Source of the DNA: Acidimicrobiaceae bacterium
GTDB taxonomy: Bacteria > Actinomycetota > Acidimicrobiia > Acidimicrobiales > RAAP-2
Direction of reading: 5' to 3'
NCBI GenBank assembly: GCA_003164275.1
Contig: PLSY01000062.1
Location: 1 to 8,101 of the forward strand
Length of the DNA: 8,101 nucleotides
The notes below the pieces were generated by a model. The model saw only the letters and a program-made list of their open reading frames with translations. It ran no database searches and was not told where the DNA came from. Of the stretch, positions 1 to 5,310 are shown one piece after another (within the stretch, counting starts at the first letter, position 1; every line of letters begins with the position of its first letter). The position numbers and the translations under genes are program-made.

Positions 1-1122
1 GAGATCTGTGACCGCACGGCCCTGGCCACCGGTACCGGTCTGGGCGAATTGGCCGCCAAGCGCTTTGGCCGGAGCGGTCGATCGTTCCTCGCCGTGCTCC
101 TCGTGGCCCTTCTCGTGGCCAACGCCCTCAACATTGCCGCCGACCTGGTGGCCATTGACTCGGGTATGCAACTTCTCCACGCCGGACCGACCCGGCTCTG
201 GGCGCTTCTCGCCGGTGTATTCATCACGACCCTTTTGGTCCTCGGTTCCTTTGCCCGGATTGCCCTCGTCTTCAAGTTGCTCTGTGCCGCACTTGTGGCC
301 TACCTGATCGTCGCAGCCCTCGTCACCAATCAGTGGGGGAGCGTCCTCTCCCATACTCTGATTCCCCACATCCAGTTCACCAAGGCCTATCTCGCGTTGC
401 TCGTCGCCGTGCTCGGCACAACCATCTCGCCATACCTCTTTTTCTGGCAGAGCGCCCACAGACTCGAAGAGATGCGCGAAGAGCCTGGGGGAGGAGCCAA
501 TGCAGTTCCGCTCAAGGAGCAGAGTCCCGCGCAGGCACGCCGCAAGCAGCGCACCAGCCGCCTCGATGTCTTCGTTGGCATGGCTTTTTCAAATGTGGTG
601 ATGTTCGCCATCATCTTGGTAACAGCCGAGACGCTCCACGCTTACGGCAAAACAAATGTCCAGAGCGCCGCCCAGGCTGCATCAGCGCTGAAGCCCTTTG
701 CTGGACACTTCGCCAGTGTGTTCTTTGCCCTCTGATTCATTGGCAGTGGATTGCTCGCCATTCCCGTGCTGGCCGCCTCTGGCTCGGTCGGTCTGGCCGG
801 GCTGCTCGGCAAACCGTGGGGGTTCTCACGGTCCGTTCGCAAGGCCCCCGCCTTCTACGGACTTGTTGGCCTGGGCACGATCGGAGGCACAACACTGAGC
901 CTCCTGCAGGTCAATCCAATCAAGTTGCTGGTCTTTGTGGCGGTCCTCAACGGGGTAATTGCTGCGCCGTTTCTCGTTGTGGTCATGTCAGTGTCGAGCA
1001 ACAGGCAGCTGATGGGCCACTACGTGAACGGCAAAGCGGCCAAGGTCCTAGGCTGGTCCACGGCGACACTTATGGGTGTCGCGGCGATTGCCCTGATTGC
1101 TACCGGTGGAATCAGCTTCTGA
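1..1122 (+). pseudogene. NRAMP-family divalent metal transporter, 5'-truncated by the window and interrupted by an in-frame stop
   Basis: This is an integral membrane proton-coupled metal ion transporter of the NRAMP (SLC11) family, which imports Mn2+/Fe2+ or related divalent cations. Frame 1 is open from the first base. It shows the family stretches TGTGLGELAAK near the left edge, ANALNIAADLVAI (a transmembrane helix typical of NRAMP), and GTTISPYLFFWQ followed by HRLEEM, where canonical members have the TM6 metal-site motif around MPH. The usual TM6 methionine is therefore not present here. The TM1 DPGN motif lies outside the window. A TGA at 733-735 ends the frame after FFAL. The same frame then continues without a break as FIGSGLLAIPVLAAS and further hydrophobic helices to the natural TGA at 1120-1122. 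Family members normally have glycine at the TGA position, so one GGA-to-TGA change explains it. No other lesion is seen, so the mutation is recent or a sequencing error. Family call sure; pseudogene status less so. Confidence 0.85.
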
Positions 1123-1559
1123 AGTGTCCACACACCGGGCCGGCCGAGGCCATTCACCCCAAAATCGGCACGCGGGGAGTTATCCCGTTGAACGGGTCCC
1201 CGTGAGCTAGGCCACATGACCTGAATCAACTATCAGTTACCGTTTAGCTTCTTAGGCGTGGGTGAGGCGATGCAGAGTGCGAGCCTGCTGACGTAGACGG
1301 AGTGCTCAAGACCGAAGAACCGTGCCACTCGAACATGAAATGCCCGCAACCAGGCCGGTGGTGCCGGCGCCTTCGTCGAAGTAAACACCGATTTCTAGGC
1401 TGGCGCCGTGGGGGTAGGTGAGCTTCCCCCTCCGTTGCAATCGGAATCCGGACGGCTCACGACCCAACCTTGCGTGGCACTAGGAACTCCACCCCTGCGG
1501 AAGTGCCCGTTTGAGATGGTCGATGCTTACCATCGCCACTATTGGGGAACAGTTCACCT
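1123..1559. other. Intergenic region, no convincing gene
   Basis: Between the transporter stop and the reductase start I find no gene I can support. Besides the hairpin at 1171-1204 it holds two short adjacent hairpins: 1354-1358 pairs with 1364-1368, and 1371-1374 pairs with 1378-1381. On the minus strand two short overlapping frames (stops at 1306-1308 and 1233-1235) read somewhat like protein but match nothing I recognise. They could be the debris of a decayed gene. I could not assign a promoter for the downstream operon with confidence. Confidence 0.5.
1171..1204 (+). terminator. Bulged hairpin after the transporter, possible terminator
   Basis: An outer stem pairs 1171-1178 with 1197-1204 (8 pairs, one G-U). 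After a 5-base bulge, an inner stem pairs 1184-1187 with 1193-1196. It lies 48 bases after the natural stop of the transporter. No T-run follows, so it is not a classical intrinsic terminator. It may be a Rho-independent variant, an RNA-stability element or a protein site. Confidence 0.35.
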
Positions 1560-2195
1560 ATGTCTGATGAATCGCTCCGTGCCCTGGCGCTTGTGTGCAG
1601 CCTGAATCCGTCCCCGACGGAATCCTCGAGCGAGTTGCTCGCATCCCAGCTCCTTGATGCCCTGACGGAGTACGGGGTCACAGGTGACTCAATCCGGGCC
1701 GTGGACTACGACATCAAACCTGGAGTAGCGCTCGACATGGGGGAAGGCGACGCCTGGCCGGCAATCCGGGAACGGGTGATGAGCGCCGACATCCTCATCG
1801 TGGCCACCCCCACCTGGATGGGTCAACCTTCGAGTGTTTGCCAACGGGTCCTGGAACGACTTGACGCCGAACTGTCCGAACTGTCCGAACTGTCCGAACA
1901 GGACGACGCGGGGCGGCTCCTCACCTATGGCAAGGTGGCCGCTTGCGTCGTAGTGGGAAACGAAGACGGCGCCCACCACATTTCCGCCATCCTCTACCAG
2001 GTGTTGAGCGATGTGGGATTCACGATTCCCGCAGGTGGCGTGACCTACTGGAATGGTGCGGCCATGCACCGTACCGACTACAAGGATCTGGACGGCATCC
2101 CCGACGAGGTGGCGTCGACGACCAAAACGCTCGCCGCCCACTCGGCACACCTCGCCCGTCTCCTCCGCTCCGATGGGTATCCCCCGGTGGCGTGA
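1560..2195 (+). CDS. Flavodoxin-fold NAD(P)H-dependent FMN reductase-like protein
   Basis: This is a predicted cytoplasmic flavoprotein of 211 residues that would bind FMN and pass electrons from NAD(P)H to a partner. A phosphate-loop-like segment follows the first strand (CSLNPSPTESSS, residues 13-24). Next come ADILIVATPTWMGQPSSVC with the TPTW core at 83-86, as in NADPH-dependent FMN reductases, and VVVGNEDGAHH (GNEDGAHH at 133-140), a signature I associate with this flavodoxin-like family. The ATG at 1560 is chosen over a TTG at 1542 because a GGGGA Shine-Dalgarno-like element (1544-1548) sits ahead of it and would lie inside a longer reading. A 9-base tandem repeat gives ELSELSELSE at about residues 104-113. 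The stop overlaps by one base the start of the diiron oxidase gene, implying translational coupling and a role as its electron donor (inference). Length is normal for the family. The physiological partner is unproven. Confidence 0.8.
   Translation: MSDESLRALALVCSLNPSPTESSSELLASQLLDALTEYGVTGDSIRAVDYDIKPGVALDMGEGDAWPAIRERVMSADILIVATPTWMGQPSSVCQRVLERLDAELSELSELSEQDDAGRLLTYGKVAACVVVGNEDGAHHISAILYQVLSDVGFTIPAGGVTYWNGAAMHRTDYKDLDGIPDEVASTTKTLAAHSAHLARLLRSDGYPPVA
1867..1899 (+). repeat. 9-base tandem repeat inside the reductase gene
   Basis: The unit CCGAACTGT occurs three times in perfect tandem and then for six bases of a fourth copy. It stays in frame and encodes a repeated Leu-Ser-Glu. Because the unit is three codons, copy-number slippage would change protein length without breaking the frame. 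Confidence 0.9.
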
Positions 2196-3322
2196 TGTCC
2201 GTCCATGTGACCGCGGGCTCCATGGCGCCAGTGTCCGACGGTGCGACTGTGGTGCGGGGTGTGAACGTTTGCACGCACGCTGTTACCGCACCCGACCAGG
2301 GGGCCCGAGCCAACGTTGCCCGTTCAACGTACGGGGAGCCTGTTGCATCTCCGGCCCTTGATGGCCTCCTGCGGTTCGCAGTCCTGGACGGTCCTGATGC
2401 ACTGGACGCCCTTGTCGGTGCTGAGGCAGTCGACCGACGCGACGGTGTGCTCGCGCTGATGCGCATCCACGATCTCCACCTCGCTCCGCTCGAAGACCTG
2501 GCTGGAAGTGAGCGGTGGCAACATCACCCAGCGATTGCCGACCTCAAGTGGCGGCTCGAACAGACGTTCCTCGATTCGGTGCGCGCCTACGACGCCGACC
2601 GCGCATGGACCCTGCCGATGGATCCAGTCCAAGCTCTACGCGTGATTTCCCAGGCTGATCGGGTTCCTGATGTTTACCAATGGCTGGCCACTCGTTGCTC
2701 GCTTAGGCAGCTGGTCCGGTTCATCGAGCTTGAAGGGGGGCCCGACGGCGCCTTCGACGATCTCGTGGCCATCTGTCAGATCGGTCTCGACGGTGACGCA
2801 AAACTGGAACTAGCCCGCAATTATTGGGATGAGATGGGGCGTGGCCACGCCGACCAGGTCCACACTGAGCTCCACCGCAGGCTGAAGACAGCGCTCGGCC
2901 TCCGCACATTGCCACGCCACGAGCAGCCCCTCGAGGTACTGGAGCGTTCGGTGCTCGGTTCGGTACTTGCCACCAACCGAGCGCTCCAGCTCGAAATGGT
3001 AGGAGCCCTGGGACTGATTGAACTCCAAGCCGGACCCCGGAGCCGGATGGTGTCAGCCGGCCTGCGGCGCGTGTGCGCACCACGCGACTCGCTACCTTTT
3101 TACGACGAGCACGCAACGGCCGACCCGATCCACGGGAAGCGATGGTTGGAGAAGGCCATAGCCCCCCTCGGCGCCCGTCGCCATGCATCGGCCCGCATCA
3201 TCGAAGGCGCCAGATGGAGATCGACGCTCAACGCCCGTTTCTTGGAGCGCGCCACCCGCCTCGTCGGCGGTCCAGTGGTGGTCGTGGATACCGACCCATC
3301 TGCCAAGAACCCTGTCGGCTGA
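2195..3322 (+). CDS. Haem-oxygenase-like diiron oxidase (HDO; iron-containing redox enzyme family)
   Basis: This is a predicted cytoplasmic non-haem diiron enzyme of 375 residues that would activate O2 to oxidise an unknown small molecule. The mainly helical fold shows WDEMGRGHADQVHTELH with E213 and H223 (E-x9-H), and FYDEHATADPIHGKRW with H306, D310 and H313 (H-x3-D-x2-H). These spacings match the ligand pattern known for HDO enzymes such as SznF (from memory). The remaining carboxylate ligand is not certain; E178, E180, D188 and D189 lie in the right part. The first 60 or so residues are low in recognisable motifs and may be an extension. The start ATG shares its first base with the reductase stop (TGATG), and a weak GGTGG lies 4 bases upstream. 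An open frame reaches further left but lies inside the reductase, so I reject that extension. HDOs often act in natural-product or amino-acid-derived oxidations, so the substrate cannot be told from sequence. The neighbouring flavoprotein could re-reduce the iron centre (inference). Confidence 0.8.
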   Translation: MSVHVTAGSMAPVSDGATVVRGVNVCTHAVTAPDQGARANVARSTYGEPVASPALDGLLRFAVLDGPDALDALVGAEAVDRRDGVLALMRIHDLHLAPLEDLAGSERWQHHPAIADLKWRLEQTFLDSVRAYDADRAWTLPMDPVQALRVISQADRVPDVYQWLATRCSLRQLVRFIELEGGPDGAFDDLVAICQIGLDGDAKLELARNYWDEMGRGHADQVHTELHRRLKTALGLRTLPRHEQPLEVLERSVLGSVLATNRALQLEMVGALGLIELQAGPRSRMVSAGLRRVCAPRDSLPFYDEHATADPIHGKRWLEKAIAPLGARRHASARIIEGARWRSTLNARFLERATRLVGGPVVVVDTDPSAKNPVG

Positions 3323-3336
3323 ATCGACTGCATGTG

Positions 3337-3993
3337 ATGTTCTCCTACTACGGAAGCAAGCGGCAACTTGCTCACCACTATGCTGATCCTCAGCACGACC
3401 TCATCGTCGAGCCTTTCGCTGGATCCGCGGGATACTCCCTCCATGGGGACCGGTGGAAGAAGGACGTCCTCTTATTGGACCGAGACCCGCGCTTAGTGGG
3501 CGTCTGGGAATGGTTGATCGGTGAAGCAACGCCTGCCACCATCCTGGCACTGCCCGAACTACACGTCGGTGAGATTTCGACGGAGTTCCTGTCCATCGCC
3601 AGTGTCGCCAGCCGGACGGTCAACTCGCTCGACAGCGTGGTGGTCACACCGTCGATGGTCGCAACGTGGGAGCAGAGCCGCTCGGAACTGGCCGCAGATA
3701 TCGGGAAGGTCAAGCACTGGCGCATCCGTGCCGGGGACTACAACGATGCGCCCGACGTTGCGGCCACGTGGTTCGTAGATCCCCCCTATCAAGGTCGCGT
3801 CGGCGACGGCTACGCCTTTGGGAGTCCGGGACTCGACTATGCGAGCTTGGCGACCTGGATCCGTTCACGCACCGGACAAATGATTGCCTGTGAGAGCGGT
3901 GTGGCCGTCTACCTCGCGTTCGAGCCATTGCGCACAGAAGTAGACGCCGCGGGAGATGCGCATGCGGAGTTCATCTGGTCGCACCACACCTAA
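3337..3993 (+). CDS. D12-class DNA adenine methyltransferase-like protein, compact form
   Basis: The predicted 218-residue AdoMet-dependent enzyme would methylate adenine N6 in DNA. It begins with FSYYGSK (residues 2-8), the N-terminal signature of Dam/D12 enzymes. The AdoMet-binding motif I is EPFAGSAGYS (25-34). An LLLDRDP segment (45-51) would place the acidic residue of motif II, and the catalytic DPPY is at 148-151, preceded by GDYND. Classical Dam proteins run to about 260-280 residues; here the central target-recognition part is short, like small phage- or island-borne relatives. The ATG at 3337 puts FSYYGSK at the N-terminus as expected. A GTG at 3334 is an alternative, and no clear Shine-Dalgarno is visible. 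It follows the diiron oxidase by 14 bases on the same strand, so it may rely on translational coupling. Whether it modifies DNA, acts with a missing restriction partner, or acts on another substrate is unknown. No restriction endonuclease is visible nearby. Confidence 0.75.
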   Translation: MFSYYGSKRQLAHHYADPQHDLIVEPFAGSAGYSLHGDRWKKDVLLLDRDPRLVGVWEWLIGEATPATILALPELHVGEISTEFLSIASVASRTVNSLDSVVVTPSMVATWEQSRSELAADIGKVKHWRIRAGDYNDAPDVAATWFVDPPYQGRVGDGYAFGSPGLDYASLATWIRSRTGQMIACESGVAVYLAFEPLRTEVDAAGDAHAEFIWSHHT

Positions 3994-4054
3994 GGTTGCC
4001 TAAAGATGGCCCCATGCCTCGTCCGTCTAAGACGTCCGGAACTGCAAAGTTGTC

Positions 4055-4112
4055 CGTCCAGTTGTCCATCGTTTCGGCGGTACTCGGTCAAATCGAGTGG
4101 ACGGGCTGGACG
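4055..4112. repeat. Imperfect long inverted repeat, possible terminator or protein site
   Basis: CGTCCAG (4055-4061) pairs with CTGGACG (4106-4112). Further in, GTCCA (4064-4068) pairs with TGGAC (4098-4102), and TCG (4069-4071) with CGA (4094-4096). The left arm overlaps two 12-base near-copies beginning AGTTGTCC (4048-4059 and 4060-4071). It sits where both converging operons should end, so a bidirectional terminator is possible, although no T-run is present. Two direct copies also fit an operator. Confidence 0.4.
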
Positions 4113-4170
4113 AGGCTACCCTCCTGAACTGGGGAAATAGTGCTGACCTGCATCCACTGGACATAGCTGC

Positions 4171-4218
4171 CGACTCTCTCCAGTTGGAGACACGGGTTCG
4201 ATTCCTGGCGGGACTACC
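4171..4218 (+). other. tRNA-like 3' segment (T-arm), possible tRNA remnant or attachment site
   Basis: GGGTTCGATTCC at 4194-4205 matches the T-loop consensus of tRNA genes: a 7-base TTCGATT loop (4197-4203) closed by a 4-pair stem (4193-4196 with 4204-4207, one G-U). Upstream, CGACT (4171-4175) pairs with AGTTG (4182-4186) around a 6-base loop, where an anticodon arm should have a 7-base loop. I could not find a 5' strand able to pair with the bases after the T-arm as an acceptor stem. It is therefore at best a degenerate or partial tRNA, as is left at integration sites, or a chance match. Confidence 0.25.
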
Positions 4219-4345
4219 GGGCGACACTGGGGGACTACGTCGTCAGCCAAGGCCGATGACCGTTTGGTTCTTATTGTGTCCCCCTAGGTCCACAACACCG
4301 AGCTTCACGAACCACGTGCCAGTTCGGCCTCGTTGGCGGAGGACA

Positions 4346-4630
4346 TCAGGATCGATAGGCATCAGACGGCCGGCTGATGGCCGTTACTTCGACGGTGCTG
4401 GTGGCGTCATCGATCAGGTAGAGGATCCGGTAGTCACCGCGACGAGCCGAATACGCGGGCGCCAGTGGTGGTTTGAGGGGTTTGCCGACGCGGCGAGGGT
4501 CATCGAGGAGCGGCCCGCTGATGAATGCATAGGCAGCGTGGGCGATCTTCGCGGGCAGGGACGTGGTCAGGGCATGAGCGGCGGGTCGTGCAATGCGCAA
4601 TCGGTAACGGTGGTCATCCGGCGTCGACAT
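4346..4630 (-). CDS. RelE-family type II toxin (mRNA interferase)
   Basis: This 94-residue protein would be a ribosome-dependent mRNA endonuclease that blocks translation when freed from its antitoxin. The family pattern is clear in the C-terminal half: RRGDYRILYLIDD (63-75), then VEVTAISRPSDAYR (80-93). R68, R87 and Y92 correspond to the catalytic arginines and tyrosine of RelE-type toxins. The common His before the second Arg is Ser (S86) here, a tolerated variation. The ATG at 4630 lies inside the 3' end of the antitoxin gene (17-base overlap), the usual arrangement that couples toxin to antitoxin synthesis. Nothing is broken, so it is likely functional. Confidence in the family is high. 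Which RelE subgroup, and its cleavage preference, cannot be told. Confidence 0.88.
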   Translation of the reverse strand: MSTPDDHRYRLRIARPAAHALTTSLPAKIAHAAYAFISGPLLDDPRRVGKPLKPPLAPAYSARRGDYRILYLIDDATSTVEVTAISRPSDAYRS

Positions 4631-4904
4631 GCCAACCGGAGTCGTTCATTGCCTCAGCGAGCTGCTCGGCGTCGAGCACGTCTCCGTCGCTGAGGGCCTT
4701 CTGCCCTTCCTCGTGTGAGCGCAGGAGGGCGGGATCGGAAAGCACGGCGATGGTCTCGCTCATGGCGTCGAAGTCGTCAGCTCCGATGAGCACCGCCGCC
4801 CGCCGCCCGTTGCGCGTGATCTCGAACCGTTCGTGAGTGGTGCTGGCTTCGTCGATCAGTTTCGAGAGATTGGCTCGAGCATCGGCGACGGGGATGGTCG
4901 TCAT
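4614..4904 (-). CDS. Phd/YefM-family antitoxin
   Basis: This 96-residue antitoxin would neutralise the RelE-type toxin encoded just downstream and, with it, repress its own promoter. The N-terminal half is the Phd/YefM DNA-binding fold: MTTIPVADARANLSKLIDEA, then FEITRNGRRAAVLIGADDFDAM. The rest is an acidic, probably flexible tail that would wrap the toxin. I chose the ATG at 4904 rather than upstream in-frame codons because the family begins a few residues before the VADARANLSKLI helix, and because a TATAAT box ends 7 bases before it, so longer versions would not be transcribed. This implies a leaderless mRNA, common in actinobacteria. Its stop lies within the toxin gene. Confidence 0.9.
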   Translation of the reverse strand: MTTIPVADARANLSKLIDEASTTHERFEITRNGRRAAVLIGADDFDAMSETIAVLSDPALLRSHEEGQKALSDGDVLDAEQLAEAMNDSGWHVDAG

Positions 4905-4917
4905 GTACACAATTATA
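4904..4917 (-). promoter_or_regulatory. Toxin-antitoxin promoter with TGTACA operator-like hexamer
   Basis: On the minus strand a perfect TATAAT (-10) lies at 4917-4912. With a 7-base spacing, transcription would begin at the A of the antitoxin ATG (4904), a leaderless start. No good -35 is seen. TGTACA at 4904-4909 overlaps the start point and equals the core hexamer reported for YefM-type operators, so bound antitoxin would block RNA polymerase. A looser inverted repeat, TACGC-7-GTGTA, spans the same -10 box. Confidence 0.65.
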
Positions 4918-5310
4918 GCGTAAATGGAACCGTAGACACCCGGGTTCGGTGGCAAGACAAGGTGATCAGCATGGTTGATCGTGTCGGCGTGGCCGTTGGC
5001 CGCGGCCAGAACCTGGCCCCGAGGAGTACTCGGAGTCCCTGCGCTGACGGTATATGCGACCGTGCGCCCATCGCTTCGATGCGTCGATGACCTTGTTCAA
5101 CGCTCTCCCGTGGACGGTGTGGCATCGGAGGTAGTGCCTTTTGCATCGGACCGAAGATGGCACGTGCACGTACGGGGGAATTGCAGCGCGACTGAAGCCA
5201 CGGCGAGCAACGATCCAACCGTGATCGCCGCATGGGTGGAATACTCTCGGCAGACGGCGGAGGAGGGCTACCAGCGGGACTGCCATTTGTTGTGGCGGTA
5301 GAGGGGGAGC
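4918..5310. other. Divergent intergenic region, no gene recognised
   Basis: This lies between the toxin-antitoxin promoter and the PAS regulator. Open frames here do not resemble known proteins and I call none. A perfect 12-base palindrome, TGGCCGCGGCCA (4997-5008), and a 5-pair hairpin (5019-5023 with 5029-5033) lie close together and could be protein-binding sites. The promoter of the regulator should be within this stretch, but I cannot place it with confidence. Confidence 0.5.

Larger units (their letters stand above)
3994..4345. other. Convergent intergenic region with repeats, no gene
   Basis: This lies between the ends of two converging transcription units (methyltransferase on +, toxin on -). 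I see no coding region. It holds a 9-base inverted repeat (GCCTCGTCC at 4016-4024, complement at 4108-4116), an imperfect long hairpin (4055-4112), a 12-base near-tandem repeat (4048-4071) and a tRNA-like T-arm (4193-4207). These are listed separately. Confidence 0.6.

Noticed and set aside
733..735. Recoding of TGA as glycine (as in SR1/Gracilibacteria) or as selenocysteine in the transporter
   Set aside because: TGA serves as the natural stop of several genes here (1120-1122, 2193-2195, 3320-3322, 7568-7570). The GC-rich composition does not fit the TGA=Gly lineages, and no selenocysteine insertion hairpin follows. A point mutation or error is simpler.
333..1205. 290-codon open frame on + overlapping the transporter
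   Set aside because: It is Arg/Pro/Gly/Cys-rich and out of frame with the clearly conserved NRAMP reading, so it is a GC-driven shadow.
1233..1388. 51-codon minus-strand frame starting with GTG, and an overlapping 43-codon frame ending at 1306
   Set aside because: The translations look partly protein-like and could be remnants of a decayed gene joined by a frameshift. Both are short, lack a ribosome site and match no family I know.
1943..2194. Longer N-terminus for the diiron oxidase
   Set aside because: The extension lies in a second frame of the well-supported reductase gene and is Arg/Pro-rich without motifs. The TGATG overlap gives a natural start.
2721..3188. 155-codon minus-strand frame inside the diiron oxidase gene
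   Set aside because: It is Arg/Gly-rich and antisense to conserved metal-ligand motifs, typical of a shadow frame.
3073..3336. Longer N-terminus for the methyltransferase
   Set aside because: It lies in an alternative frame of the diiron oxidase, and FSYYGSK must be near the N-terminus in this family.
4107..4218. A complete tRNA (including a selenocysteine-type or long-variable-arm tRNA) ending in the T-arm at 4193-4207
   Set aside because: No 5' acceptor strand complements the bases after the T-arm, and the would-be anticodon loop has 6 bases or requires a 17-base loop. Only a partial tRNA-like segment is supported.
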